A stretch of DNA of 64,000 nt. Origin: Leptospiraceae bacterium (GTDB lineage Bacteria; Spirochaetota; Leptospiria; Leptospirales; Leptospiraceae). Each line of letters opens with the position of its first letter. Positions within the stretch are counted from its first letter, which is position 1. A model generated the notes under the pieces. It searched no databases. It saw only the letters and a list, made by a program, of their open reading frames with translations, and was not told the DNA's origin. A program made the translations under genes and the position numbers. Shown one piece after another: positions 1 through 9,661 of the stretch. Location: NCBI GenBank assembly GCA_016708435.1, contig JADJFV010000033.1, positions 124,001-188,000 of the forward strand, in the 5' to 3' direction.

Positions 1-1659
1 GAAAAGAACTTGAATGCAAACCATGCGTTAGTTGTCTTAGTAAAAGATAAAAAAACTTTTTTTAAAACATACCCAGAGCATTCCCAATCTTTTTCGGAAT
101 TAACTCGTTTCAATTCAAAAGCATTTGATGAAATATTTACAGCTCTATCTTTATTGCAATTACAGGAAGCTGAAAAGATAAATCTTCGTGGTGACATTGC
201 CAATTATAAATGGAAGTATGATCGAAATTTTAAACAGAACATTCTAATTGAAAATTTATTAACACATACATCAGGAATACAAGAAAATATAATTTATTCC
301 AATCCAGAAAGAAAACGAGAGCCTGATTTTAATAAGAACACATCGCTCGTTCGATTTAGTGAGCCAAATGAATTTATTAGTTACAGCGCGGATGATTTGG
401 TTATTCTTCATACAATATTACAGGATGCCGCGGGAAAGAGCAGGGAAGAATACATTCGAGAATCTATACTAGCAAAGTTAAATCTAGAAAATTCTGTTTT
501 TGAAAATGCAGAGTTATTGGTAACTGGCAAAGATCTAGAAAAGATTATACCAATTTTTTTAAATGCAGAAGATTTAGCACTAAAAGGTATCCTTAAAAAA
601 GAAACATGGAACGAAATCTTTCAAGAAAAATTACGTATGGAAGACAAACTACCTGGAACAGTCATTGGTTTTTTTGAACACTACGAGAATAATACTTGGG
701 GCTATTCAAGAGTAAACGAAAGCAATGATCACACAGAGAAGTTTGTTTTTTTTCCTGATAAAAATTCCGCGATATATCTATATACTAATTCTTACAATCC
801 AATCTTAAGAAGAGAAATTGTTTCTGAATTCTTAGATACTTTTTTCCCGGTAGAAAAAAAGAAAGTCAAACGCGATAAAAGTCCGGGTTATGATGAGTAT
901 CTGCAAAATTTTGAAGGCGAGTATGCTGCTGTTCAGATTTCTAAACATACAATCTCTAAGTTTAGAACTTATAACACTTCTATTCGTATTAAAAAAGAAA
1001 ACAAAATGTTAATTTTAGAATCCGATAGAATGGATCCTTATGGAGACTTGGAAGGAAGATTGGAGTTTATAGAAATAGATCCATTTCTATTTCGCTGTCT
1101 GGATAGAGAAGCCTATATCTCTTTTAAAATGAATGAAGCGGGTAATGTAGAGTATTTGCTTTCAGGCTCTGGTCAACACGGGGCTTATCGAAAGTTGCCG
1201 CTTTTTGAAACAAAGACCTTTCATGAGAATCTAGGAATATTCTTTTTAAGCTTTTATTCTATTATGCTCTTGTTGTTGGTGGTAGAATTTCCCTATGCAT
1301 TTGCTAAAAAAATTGCCTACGTTCCAAATCGAATGAGACGAAATGTGCATATTCTTCTTTGGTTAGAAACGATTCTCGGCCTAATTCTATTTGGTAGTTT
1401 TTATTTCTTTGTAGATCATTATAGGTTAATGGATACTCATGATTATATTCTACAACTGACTCCATATGATTATACCATCTTTAGTCTTCCGTTTGCCTTT
1501 ATCCTCGGTATCAGCGCATTTACCTATTATGCGCTCAAGTCCCTCATCGAAAGAGGCTTACATCTATACCGACAAATTCAATCTGTATTGTTTTTACTAG
1601 TCTCTTTTGCTTTTATTTATTGGATGAGTTTCTGGAATTTACTCAGCTTTGGATTTTGA
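1..1659 (+). CDS. Degenerate beta-lactamase-family (serine hydrolase-like) membrane protein, 5'-partial
   Basis: The frame is open to the window edge, and the first possible internal start is TTG at 10, so the N-terminus is probably missing. The region F-T-A-L-S-L-L-Q-L followed by LLTHTSG (near residues 83-89 counted from the TTG) matches class C beta-lactamase/penicillin-binding-like hydrolases. Where the family has the catalytic SxxK just before FTAL, this protein reads FDEI. The later YSN motif reads YSA. After a domain of about 390 residues come four or more hydrophobic segments in the last 140 residues, so the protein is membrane anchored. It is probably not an active hydrolase, and its role is unknown. 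Its 3' end overlaps the convergent gene by 21 bases. Confidence 0.7.
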   Translation, partial: EKNLNANHALVVLVKDKKTFFKTYPEHSQSFSELTRFNSKAFDEIFTALSLLQLQEAEKINLRGDIANYKWKYDRNFKQNILIENLLTHTSGIQENIIYSNPERKREPDFNKNTSLVRFSEPNEFISYSADDLVILHTILQDAAGKSREEYIRESILAKLNLENSVFENAELLVTGKDLEKIIPIFLNAEDLALKGILKKETWNEIFQEKLRMEDKLPGTVIGFFEHYENNTWGYSRVNESNDHTEKFVFFPDKNSAIYLYTNSYNPILRREIVSEFLDTFFPVEKKKVKRDKSPGYDEYLQNFEGEYAAVQISKHTISKFRTYNTSIRIKKENKMLILESDRMDPYGDLEGRLEFIEIDPFLFRCLDREAYISFKMNEAGNVEYLLSGSGQHGAYRKLPLFETKTFHENLGIFFLSFYSIMLLLLVVEFPYAFAKKIAYVPNRMRRNVHILLWLETILGLILFGSFYFFVDHYRLMDTHDYILQLTPYDYTIFSLPFAFILGISAFTYYALKSLIERGLHLYRQIQSVLFLLVSFAFIYWMSFWNLLSFGF

Positions 1660-2196
1660 ATCTTGGATAATTTTTTTAACTAGAAAAGATACTGTAAGCA
1701 CAATAAACGAAGGAATCCATATCCAGATAAATTCTGAGGCTAATACAAGTATACCTGCTTCGGAGAAAAACCGTTTTCCAATAGGGGAGACTTGGATTGG
1801 GTGAAAGTCAAAAAAGAATCTTTCCGAAGAGAATGGACAATAAAGACAAACTCCAAGTCCTCCATTTGTGAGCGCATCGAGCAATGCATGGGAAAGTGTT
1901 GATATAAAAAATACGAACCAGAGTAGCAGATAACGGAAGTTAAACGCAAAATCTTTTCGATAAAACAAAAATAAAATTGGAATTGGAAAAATGGCAGAAA
2001 AAAAAATGGAATGTGTAATCCCACGATGTCCTAACCAATGGGAATAAGGAATTCCAAAACGAAATGCAATTACATCAGCATCCGGAATGATTGAGCATAA
2101 AAGAATAAGAATATAAAATTTTACTGTATCTGATTTAGTTTTAAATAAGGAACCTGCGGATACTGCTGCTATGCCGTGAGAAAAAATAGTAGGCAT
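1639..2196 (-). CDS. YdjM/DUF457-family membrane-bound metal-dependent hydrolase
   Basis: A 185-residue protein with several membrane segments. It has the family's hallmark: an early FSHG histidine, a PDAD acidic motif after the first hydrophobic stretch, HRGITHS near residue 57, and a later SHALLDALTNGG. These His/Asp residues are the presumed metal ligands of the LexA-regulated YdjM family, whose true substrate is poorly known. The ATG directly abuts the TAG of the upstream gene (TAGATG), so it is probably translationally coupled as the last gene of the ftsH operon. Confidence 0.8.
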   Translation of the reverse strand: MPTIFSHGIAAVSAGSLFKTKSDTVKFYILILLCSIIPDADVIAFRFGIPYSHWLGHRGITHSIFFSAIFPIPILFLFYRKDFAFNFRYLLLWFVFFISTLSHALLDALTNGGLGVCLYCPFSSERFFFDFHPIQVSPIGKRFFSEAGILVLASEFIWIWIPSFIVLTVSFLVKKIIQDSKSKAE

Positions 2197-3645
2197 CTAG
2201 CGGGATTTGAATTTATTTACTAAATCTGTAGAGTTGATTTCTTGCATGAGACCAAATACATTGTCTGGCACAAAACGTCTATAAACCTGTGCCCTTCTGT
2301 AACCAAAGAATTTCCCTACATTCTCTCGCATATATTCTTCCGTTGTCATCGGATCATTTGTAATGCGCTTACGTGTAGATGCTGCATTTTCAAAGAAGTT
2401 TTTGTAGGATTCCCTAATATTAGAAACGGCTTTTGAGTAATTGATATATGCATCTACTTGAGAGGCTTTTAGGTCAAAGAATTTGTCTGCCCAGAAGTCT
2501 ATGATATGCTTTTTGATAATTGCTTCTGGAAGAAATTTGATAATCTTATTGTTATCTACAAAATGGCAATAGCCGAAATCTCTACGAACCAAATCTTCTT
2601 GGATGATATTATATATTACAATCGGGCCTATATGATATAAGAAAGTATACGTATCATCGCACAAATCAACAAAGTCTCTCGAAAATAAATTAGTTACTGC
2701 AAAGTCAAGAAGTGTTTGCAGCATTTTATTGTATTTAGGTGCTGCAGAGTGTCCCATGTTTTTTCTGACAAGAGCCGCTGCGAGGTTAATGTTGTTATTA
2801 TCCGATGGATTTAAAATCACAAAGCTTGAACTATAAAATTTCTTTTCTTCTTCTTTGAGGTCCCCTTTTTTCACATAGAGAATGTAAGCGTCATTTCTAT
2901 TCCACTCCTTTGTTCCCTTTATAGTTGTGAAATAATAGTCGGTTTCTTGCGATGGAGTCTTTGGTTTTGATTGAAACAATCGATCTGATAGTTTAGGAGT
3001 AGTCGTTGTTGGAATTACTTCTAATTTGGGGAGATTCTTAAAAAGATTTTCATAAGTAAAATCCTTACCCTCTTCATATATGAGGTTACTGACAAGAAGC
3101 CGCTTGTCTGCTTTAGAAGAGCCAACAATATGACAATCAAAGGTCTTCTCAATTAAATCGAGCAGAGCCCTTGTATCATCATTTAGAATGCTGATTAGAC
3201 TTAAATTCTCCTTTTGAATTCTCTCATAGAGAGGCTTGGTAATTGGATAGGTTGAAAATACCTTAGACATTCCAATGATATTATTCCAAGCAGTTTCGAC
3301 GGATTTTAAAAAGGATGCTAAATTCTCGTAAATAATTTTGATTTTTAAAAATTCAGTTTCTTGCGGCTTCATGTCTTCTTCATCGGGAAAAAGTTCACTA
3401 GCTTGCTTCTCGACTTCGTCTTTCATTGACTGTCCGACTAATCTTTGAATAAACTTTGCATAAGCCGCTTGAATTTCTGTCAACTGAGCAAGGATATCTT
3501 CTTTCTGACTATCTATAATCTCTCGTGCGTCAGTCGATAGATTGGAGCCAAAAAGCACAGCTCGAATGTTTTCAATCGAGCTTATATGCAGTTGGGTTGT
3601 AATCGGAATATCAGTTGAAAATCTTTGTGGATTACCCTTTGCCAT
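2197..3645 (-). CDS. Conserved hypothetical protein, 482 aa, downstream of ftsH
   Basis: I do not recognise a domain. There is no signal peptide and no clear membrane segment. The protein is rich in charged helices and looks cytoplasmic. It has a short Ser/Thr/Pro-rich stretch (KPKTPSQ, near residue 225) that may link two halves, and a basic C-terminal part (RESYKNFFENAASTRKR, YRRAQVYRRF). The ATG lies one base beyond the ftsH stop and the stop abuts the next ATG, so the three genes form a tight operon. A role linked to FtsH proteolysis is possible but rests only on position. Confidence 0.65.
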   Translation of the reverse strand: MAKGNPQRFSTDIPITTQLHISSIENIRAVLFGSNLSTDAREIIDSQKEDILAQLTEIQAAYAKFIQRLVGQSMKDEVEKQASELFPDEEDMKPQETEFLKIKIIYENLASFLKSVETAWNNIIGMSKVFSTYPITKPLYERIQKENLSLISILNDDTRALLDLIEKTFDCHIVGSSKADKRLLVSNLIYEEGKDFTYENLFKNLPKLEVIPTTTTPKLSDRLFQSKPKTPSQETDYYFTTIKGTKEWNRNDAYILYVKKGDLKEEEKKFYSSSFVILNPSDNNNINLAAALVRKNMGHSAAPKYNKMLQTLLDFAVTNLFSRDFVDLCDDTYTFLYHIGPIVIYNIIQEDLVRRDFGYCHFVDNNKIIKFLPEAIIKKHIIDFWADKFFDLKASQVDAYINYSKAVSNIRESYKNFFENAASTRKRITNDPMTTEEYMRENVGKFFGYRRAQVYRRFVPDNVFGLMQEINSTDLVNKFKSR

Positions 3646-3646
3646 A

Positions 3647-5584
3647 TTAGGTTAAAGCTGGATTCAACTCTCCATTAGATTTTGCAGACTTAGAAGTTTT
3701 TTCACTGCTTCCACCTTTAGGGTTTGCAGGAGAAACGATTGCCATTAACTCCTCATGTGTAATAATTTCTTGAGAAAGGAGGGCTTTCGCTATTTGCTCT
3801 AATTTCTTGAAATTCTTTTTGGCTAGATCACGACCTTTGTTTAGGCTAGTTTGCACAATGGCTCTAACTTCTTCATCAATTAAAGCGGCAAATTGTTCCG
3901 AATAATACTTATTAGACGCATGACCCATATCTCTACCAACGAATACTTGGTCGTTAGCCCCATTGTAGTTTACTGTTCCTAACTTTTCGGACATGCCCCA
4001 TTCGCATACCATCTTGCGTGCAATGTTTGTTGCATGTTGAATGTCATTGCTAGAACCAGTAGATGTATTTCCAAAACGTAATTCTTCTGCAATAAAGCCA
4101 CCCATTGCCATTACGATTTGATCCAACCAATAATTCTTTGGATGAATATGCTTTTCTTCAGCAGGTAAAGACTGAGTTAATCCTAAAGCACGACCGCGGG
4201 GGATAATGGTGACTTTGTGCACAGGCTCGGTATAAGGAAGTAGAGTTGCAAGAATTGCATGACCTGCTTCATGATAAGCAATCACTTCTTTTTCTTTCTC
4301 AGTGATAAAGAAAGACTTTCTTTCCGGTCCCATCATTACTTTGTCGCGTGCATCTTCTAGTTCATCTTGCGTGACTCGTTTTTTATTTCTGCGAGCTGCA
4401 AGAAGGGCTGCTTCATTAATCAAATTAGAAAGATCTGCTCCTGTAAATCCAGGGGTTCCACGAGCGATAGAGTTAAGAGAAATATCACTTGTAAGTGGAA
4501 CTTTTTTGGTGTGAACATTTAGAATTGCTTCTCTTCCTTTCACGTCTGGCAAATCAACAATTACCTGTCTGTCAAAACGACCGGGACGAAGTAGGGCAGG
4601 GTCAAGAACGTCAGCTCTATTGGTTGCAGCAATTACGATTACCCCTTCGTTAGCCTCAAAGCCATCCATTTCAACAAGCATTTGATTGAGTGTTTGCTCT
4701 CTTTCATCATGTCCACCGCCAAGTCCTGCGCCGCGTAAGCGACCTACAGCATCAATCTCATCGATGAAAATAATACAAGGTGCGTTTTTCTTTCCTTGCT
4801 CAAATAAATCACGAACTCTAGAAGCTCCAACCCCTACAAACATTTCTACGAAGTCAGATCCAGAAATGCTAAAAAATGGAACTCCTGATTCTCCGGCAAC
4901 CGCACGGGCTAATAACGTTTTACCTGTGCCGGGAGGACCTACTAATAATACACCTGTAGGAATACGAGCGCCGATTGCTTGGAATTTTTTTGGATCTTTT
5001 AAAAAGTCTATCATCTCGGATAATTCGGTCTTAGCCTCATCGCAACCAGCTACATCAGCGAAAGTTACTTTGACTTTTGGATCCATGTTCATCTTTGCTT
5101 TGCTCTTTCCGAAGCTAAATGCTTTGTTGCCTGTAGATTGAATTTGTTTCATCATGATGAACCAAACTACACCAATGATAAGAAGCCAGGGGATAATCGC
5201 TGTTATCGCATTTAAAAAACGATTTTCTTCTGTGGACTTAGCAACAAATGTAAGATTGGATTTACGAAGTTTTCCCAATACGTCTGTAGTGAGTGGAGCG
5301 ACTATCGTTCTGAAAGGTTTTACACGTTTATCCTTTGCATCTTCAAACCAGCCTTCGATAACTTCTTTATCTATGGTGATCAGTTTTTTTGTTTTCCCTT
5401 CTGGGTTGATGATAATTTTTCCAATTGGTTTAATGCCGTCTGCTGGCTCGATCATATTTAAAAAGTCGGAATAAGAAATTTCCTCTACTTTGTTTTCTCG
5501 TTTCTCACTATTGTATAGACCATAGAGGACAAATAAAATAATCAGGAGGATAAAACCTACCTGCTTAAGATTCTTATTAATCAT
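3647..5584 (-). CDS. ftsH: ATP-dependent zinc metalloprotease FtsH
   Basis: FtsH is the membrane-anchored AAA+ protease for misfolded membrane proteins and short-lived regulators. Visible in order: N-terminal membrane segment (about 9-24), a periplasmic region, a second segment (about 123-145), Walker A GPPGTGKT, Walker B IIFIDEIDAVG, the second region of homology (ATNRADVLDPALLRPGRFD), and the zinc site HEAGH with its downstream acidic ligand region. The length (645 aa) is normal. The frame extends 13 codons further upstream, but ATG 5584 is preferred because GGGAG lies about 7 bases before it. It heads a three-gene operon. Confidence 0.97.
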   Translation of the reverse strand: MINKNLKQVGFILLIILFVLYGLYNSEKRENKVEEISYSDFLNMIEPADGIKPIGKIIINPEGKTKKLITIDKEVIEGWFEDAKDKRVKPFRTIVAPLTTDVLGKLRKSNLTFVAKSTEENRFLNAITAIIPWLLIIGVVWFIMMKQIQSTGNKAFSFGKSKAKMNMDPKVKVTFADVAGCDEAKTELSEMIDFLKDPKKFQAIGARIPTGVLLVGPPGTGKTLLARAVAGESGVPFFSISGSDFVEMFVGVGASRVRDLFEQGKKNAPCIIFIDEIDAVGRLRGAGLGGGHDEREQTLNQMLVEMDGFEANEGVIVIAATNRADVLDPALLRPGRFDRQVIVDLPDVKGREAILNVHTKKVPLTSDISLNSIARGTPGFTGADLSNLINEAALLAARRNKKRVTQDELEDARDKVMMGPERKSFFITEKEKEVIAYHEAGHAILATLLPYTEPVHKVTIIPRGRALGLTQSLPAEEKHIHPKNYWLDQIVMAMGGFIAEELRFGNTSTGSSNDIQHATNIARKMVCEWGMSEKLGTVNYNGANDQVFVGRDMGHASNKYYSEQFAALIDEEVRAIVQTSLNKGRDLAKKNFKKLEQIAKALLSQEIITHEELMAIVSPANPKGGSSEKTSKSAKSNGELNPALT

Positions 5585-6193
5585 TAAAATTCTCCCGTGA
5601 ATGTTAGTTTTCTGATTTATCAAATAATTGCAAGATAAAATACAGGCTTAGGACAAAGCGAGCCCAGCAATTATCCATAGTTTTTTGATGCATATCTTAG
5701 ACCTTGGAAGGTTCCCATTTTGTGATTTAGCTGGAAATCCTTGCGTTATTGGAGACTTTCAAAGAGTGCCACTGATGAACATACGATCCTTGAATTGTAG
5801 AAAATTGGACTTGGGAAAAACGAGGGAATGAATTTTTAATCGAGAGCACAAAGCCTGCAGCACTGAAGAAAGTAAAAGAAATCTTTTAGCTGGTTATTTG
5901 TTGTCCTGCTCTTTGGAAGTATTCCCCTAGCTTGTCTAAGGCAGCGGAATGTCCAATGTTGTTTAAGCTAATACCTATTCTCCTCTAGTCAACTCGAACA
6001 GCTAAGTATACTTCGATTTCTTTATTACGAAAGCCTACGCAAATACGAAATTTACCCATTCCATTTAGCATAAACCTCATTGACTAAACAAATATCCAAC
6101 ATTTTGTAGTCAATAACCCTTAATTTAGATGACAAATTTAACTTTGTATTTAAAAGTTTGGAATAGAAAATAAACATTACAGGAAAATAACCA
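5585..6193. other. Long intergenic region between divergent ftsH and metK
   Basis: About 600 bases without a supportable gene. It must hold the divergent promoters for ftsH and metK. The only clear structure is the dyad at 6079-6114. I looked for a SAM-type riboswitch ahead of metK and did not recognise one. Confidence 0.5.
6079..6114 (+). promoter_or_regulatory. Dyad (ATTGACTA-N20-TAGTCAAT) 80 bases before metK
   Basis: Perfect 8-base inverted arms at 6079-6086 and 6107-6114. Inner CAAA/TTTG can extend the stem after a two-base bulge. It could be a leader hairpin or an operator for metK. There is no U-run after it, so it is not a simple terminator. Confidence 0.35.
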
Positions 6194-7354
6194 ATGTCGT
6201 TGAATGATTTTATCTTTACCTCCGAGTCTGTTTCTGAAGGTCACCCTGACAAAGTATGTGATCAAATTTCTGATGCAATTTTAGATGCATTTCTAGCGCA
6301 AGATCCTAAATCAAGAGTTGCTTGCGAGTCATTAGTAACCACTAATTTAGTCGTTGTAGCTGGCGAAATCACAAGCAACGGAAAGATTGATGCCCAAGAA
6401 ATTGTAAGAGGTGTTATCAACAAAATAGGTTATAATGATATAGCGATGGGATTTGATGCCGAATTTGCAGTAGTCCAAACTCACATTCACAAACAAAGCC
6501 CAGATATCTCGCAAGGCGTAACAGAAGGTCAAGGTTTATTTAAAGAGCAGGGCGCTGGTGATCAGGGATTAATGTTTGGATTTGCAATTGACGAAACAAA
6601 AGAATTAATGCCAATGCCAATCCAATACTCTCATGCACTCATGAAAAAATTGGCAGACTTAAGACATGGAAAGAAATTAAAATTTCTTCGCCCTGACGCA
6701 AAATCGCAAGTAACCGTAATTTACCAAAATGGTAAACCTGTTGCTGTGGATACTGTTGTAATTTCTACTCAACATACTCCAGAAGCAAAACATAAACAAA
6801 TTAAAGAAGCAGTTATTGAAGAGTGCATTAAAAAAGTGATTCCTGCAAATCTTCTTAAAAAAACAAAATACTTCATCAATCCGACAGGCATATTCATCAT
6901 TGGTGGTCCTCATGGTGATACTGGTTTAACAGGAAGAAAAATTATTGTCGATACATACGGTGGATATGGTAGACATGGCGGTGGTGCTTTCTCAGGAAAA
7001 GATCCTTCTAAAGTTGACCGATCTGCAGCTTATATGGGACGTTATATCGCCAAAAACATAGTAGCCGCTGGTCTTGCATCCAAATGTGAAGTTCAATTAG
7101 CTTATGCGATTGGTGTTGCCGAGCCTGTGTCTGTATTAGTAGACACATTTGGAACTTCTAAAATCCCTGATTCTGAAATTGTAAAACGTGTTAAAGCAAA
7201 TTTTCGATTAACTCCAAGAGGAATTATTGAAACGTTAGGCTTACTTGAAAAAGGAAGAATTTATTCTGATACTGCAAGCTATGGTCACTTCGGCAGAACG
7301 GGCGAAACATTTACTTGGGAAAAAACTGATAAAGCAGAGGCACTTAAAGGCTAA
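6194..7354 (+). CDS. metK: S-adenosylmethionine synthetase
   Basis: Makes S-adenosylmethionine from methionine and ATP in the cytoplasm. The 386 residues carry the family signatures: TSESVSEGHPDKVCDQISDAILD at the start (quoted here only as the SEGHPDKVCDQISDA core), the GAGDQG loop near residue 117, and the GGGAFSGKDPSKVDRSAAY motif. An AGGA Shine-Dalgarno precedes the ATG. The stop overlaps the next start as TAATG, so it is co-translated with the transketolase subunit. Confidence 0.98.
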   Translation: MSLNDFIFTSESVSEGHPDKVCDQISDAILDAFLAQDPKSRVACESLVTTNLVVVAGEITSNGKIDAQEIVRGVINKIGYNDIAMGFDAEFAVVQTHIHKQSPDISQGVTEGQGLFKEQGAGDQGLMFGFAIDETKELMPMPIQYSHALMKKLADLRHGKKLKFLRPDAKSQVTVIYQNGKPVAVDTVVISTQHTPEAKHKQIKEAVIEECIKKVIPANLLKKTKYFINPTGIFIIGGPHGDTGLTGRKIIVDTYGGYGRHGGGAFSGKDPSKVDRSAAYMGRYIAKNIVAAGLASKCEVQLAYAIGVAEPVSVLVDTFGTSKIPDSEIVKRVKANFRLTPRGIIETLGLLEKGRIYSDTASYGHFGRTGETFTWEKTDKAEALKG

Positions 7355-8325
7355 TGGGAGCAATCACTACTAACACAAATTCTGAACTAAAGGCAACCCG
7401 TGATGCTTACGGGGAAGCACTTGCTGAGCTGGGATCTGAAAACGAAAGCGTTGTAGTTTTGGATGCTGACCTTTCAGGTTCAACAAAAACAAGTGTTTTT
7501 AAAAAGAAATTTCCCAACAGATTTTTCAATATGGGTGTTGCGGAACAAAACTTAGTCGGTCATGCTGCTGGCATGGCTTTGACTGGATTAATTCCGTTTG
7601 CTTCTTCCTTTGCTATGTTCTTAGCGGGAAGAGCTTGGGAAGTTGTGCGCAACAGCGTTGCTTACCCCAATCTCAATGTTAAGTTAGTTGCCTCCCATGG
7701 GGGAATTACTCTTGGCGAAGATGGGGCTTCTCATCAAATCGTTGAGGATTTTGCCATTATGCGCGTGATTCCGGGGATGACAGTGATTTGCCCCGCTGAC
7801 TTCAACGAAACAAAGCTTGTCATAAAGAAAATTGCTGAATACAAAGGTCCTGTTTACGTTCGGGTTGGTCGTCCTCCGATTCCTCTCATTCAAAGAGAAA
7901 ATTACCAATTTGAAATTGGAAAAGGGGAGCTTCTTTCTGAAGGAAAGGATATTCTGATTGTTGCCTGTGGTCTTTTAGTTGGTGAGTCTATCAAGGCAGT
8001 AGAGGTTTTGCATGCAAAGGGAATTTCTGCTACCTTAATTAATATGGCTACGATAAAACCTATTGACAATGAGTTAATTTTAAAACATGCTAGAATTTGT
8101 CGTGCAGTAGTGACCTGCGAAGAGCATAGTGTAATTGGTGGCTTAGGATCTGCTGTCAGTGAACTTCTAGCAGAAGAATTCCCTGTTCCTGTATTAAAAT
8201 TGGGAATGAAAGACGTTTTTGGAAAATCAGGGACATGGAGCGAACTATTGGATTACTTTGGCCTTCGGTCAGAGAAGATTGCTGCACTTGCCCAAAAAGC
8301 AGTTAAGATGAAGGCTAATAACTAA
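7354..8325 (+). CDS. Transketolase, C-terminal subunit (split type)
   Basis: A 323-residue protein equivalent to the pyrimidine-binding and C-terminal domains of transketolase (related to DXP synthase). It moves two-carbon units in the pentose phosphate pathway together with a separate thiamine-diphosphate-binding subunit. Visible motifs are VLDADLSGSTKT, the catalytic-glutamate segment FNMGVAEQNLVGHAAGMA, a SHGGITLGEDGASHQ loop, and EEHSVIGGLGSAV in the C-terminal domain. It overlaps metK by one base. The N-terminal subunit is not in this window. Confidence 0.93.
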   Translation: MGAITTNTNSELKATRDAYGEALAELGSENESVVVLDADLSGSTKTSVFKKKFPNRFFNMGVAEQNLVGHAAGMALTGLIPFASSFAMFLAGRAWEVVRNSVAYPNLNVKLVASHGGITLGEDGASHQIVEDFAIMRVIPGMTVICPADFNETKLVIKKIAEYKGPVYVRVGRPPIPLIQRENYQFEIGKGELLSEGKDILIVACGLLVGESIKAVEVLHAKGISATLINMATIKPIDNELILKHARICRAVVTCEEHSVIGGLGSAVSELLAEEFPVPVLKLGMKDVFGKSGTWSELLDYFGLRSEKIAALAQKAVKMKANN

Positions 8326-8588
8326 ACCTTTTTTTTATTGCATACAAGTTTATTTACTTCCCTGTACTAAGTTTTAAACTTGTATTTCCGATAAGAATAG
8401 AGATACATTTGTAAACAGCTTGATTACCGATATTTTGTTTTGTGTGAGATATTGGTGGCGGGTTATAAGCGATTGAGCGGAAGTTTTTATTCAGTAGTTT
8501 ATAAATATTTCTTTCTAAATTTTTTGGTTTCTTAAAAATGATTTAGAAATGGATAGTGAATGTATCAATTTGGGAGAATAAGAGACAA

Positions 8589-8801
8589 ATGATAGATCCT
8601 GAAATCCAAACGGAAAAGATTGTGACCCAAAACAAAACTTTTCTAGTTGATTTAAAAAAGAATCAAGCAGGATATTATCTGAAAGTTTCCGAATGGTCAA
8701 ATAGTAAAAAATCTTCCATCTTTGTTCCAGCGGAAGGAGTTGATAAATTGATAGAAATACTTTCAAGGTTTCAAACTCTGATTGCGAATGACAAAGAATA
8801 A
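8589..8801 (+). CDS. PUR-domain (DUF3276-type) nucleic-acid-binding protein
   Basis: A 70-residue protein with the single PUR-repeat pattern: a beta strand TFLVDLKKNQAGYYLKVSE, then IFVPAEGVDKLIEIL as the strand-helix end. This resembles the bacterial PUR-alpha proteins, including the Borrelia DNA/RNA-binding regulator BpuR. It probably binds single-stranded DNA or RNA in the cytoplasm. An upstream GTG at 8556 is in frame, but ATG 8589 is preferred because GGGAGAA precedes it. It lies 67 bases before flaA2 on the same strand, so post-transcriptional control of flagellar genes is conceivable but unproven. Confidence 0.72.
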   Translation: MIDPEIQTEKIVTQNKTFLVDLKKNQAGYYLKVSEWSNSKKSSIFVPAEGVDKLIEILSRFQTLIANDKE

Positions 8802-8868
8802 GATACAGATAACTATGGACTTTTTAAGCACTAAATTATTCCGTACAAATGAGGAAGGAGAGTTTCGA

Positions 8869-9633
8869 ATGAAGTTTAAAAATATTGTTATGATGGTGTT
8901 GATGGCTGTGCTAGGTTTACCATCTCTATATGCACAGGAAACAAAGACAGCTCCGGCTGCTGCTAATAATAGTGGTGGCGGTGGTGCGGCGATTGAGCCT
9001 TTGGAAAGAGTTACGCTCGAAGACTTCGAAGAATCCGAAGACTGGAGAGCGAAGTCAACTACTCCTCTGGGACAAACCAAAGTTCTTAAGATGATACAAA
9101 GAGGTATCATTAAAGATGTATTTGATGAAAAATCAGTACCTGACAAGAAGGACGATAAAGGTCAATATGTTCCGGTTGCCGAAGACCAAAAAGATAGAAT
9201 TGGTGCAAACCATATCTTAGGTGTAAAGACATTCTTTGCAGAAAAGGGCTTTGATCGAGTAGAACTTTCTCCTCCGCATGAGTATATCATCAAAGGTAAA
9301 GCTCGGCAAATTTCGGTTTGGGTTTTAGGAAGAAAATTCAGACATACACTTTTTGCAAAATTCAGAGATTATAAAGGCAACACTCACAATATCAGATTAG
9401 GTAGACTAGATTTCTTTGGATGGAGAAAATTAACTGCTCCAATCCCAGGATACGTTCCACAAAGCACAAGATATTCTTTATTAGATAAGAACATTCACTT
9501 TGTTTCTTTGTTTGTTGCAAGTGATGTGCATGAAGTTGCTGGTGATTTTTATTTCTATGTTGATGATTTAGAAGTGAGATCTGATAAGTATGATATGATT
9601 TATCCTGGATTTGAAATCAAGGATAATTGGTAG
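8869..9633 (+). CDS. flaA2: Periplasmic flagellar filament sheath protein FlaA2
   Basis: FlaA proteins coat the FlaB core of spirochaete periplasmic flagella. This 254-residue protein starts with a Sec signal peptide (MKFKN to LPSLYA, cleavage before QETK), then a Gly-rich stretch, then the FlaA fold with ISVWVLGRKF and GRLDFFGWRKLTAPIPGYVP. The frame is open 29 codons further up, but ATG 8869 has a strong GAGGAAGGAGAG before it and gives the signal peptide. FlaA1 follows after 28 bases with the same order as in Leptospira. Confidence 0.9.
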   Translation: MKFKNIVMMVLMAVLGLPSLYAQETKTAPAAANNSGGGGAAIEPLERVTLEDFEESEDWRAKSTTPLGQTKVLKMIQRGIIKDVFDEKSVPDKKDDKGQYVPVAEDQKDRIGANHILGVKTFFAEKGFDRVELSPPHEYIIKGKARQISVWVLGRKFRHTLFAKFRDYKGNTHNIRLGRLDFFGWRKLTAPIPGYVPQSTRYSLLDKNIHFVSLFVASDVHEVAGDFYFYVDDLEVRSDKYDMIYPGFEIKDNW

Positions 9634-9661
9634 AATTAATTTACTTGGTATGAGGGAATAT

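Noticed and set aside
4686..5141. 151-residue ORF on the + strand inside ftsH
   Set aside because: It is antisense to the conserved AAA+ core of FtsH, has no ribosome site and no protein-like composition of its own.
5624..6193. SAM riboswitch ahead of metK
   Set aside because: I could not find the conserved helices of a known SAM-binding class. Only a simple dyad is present.
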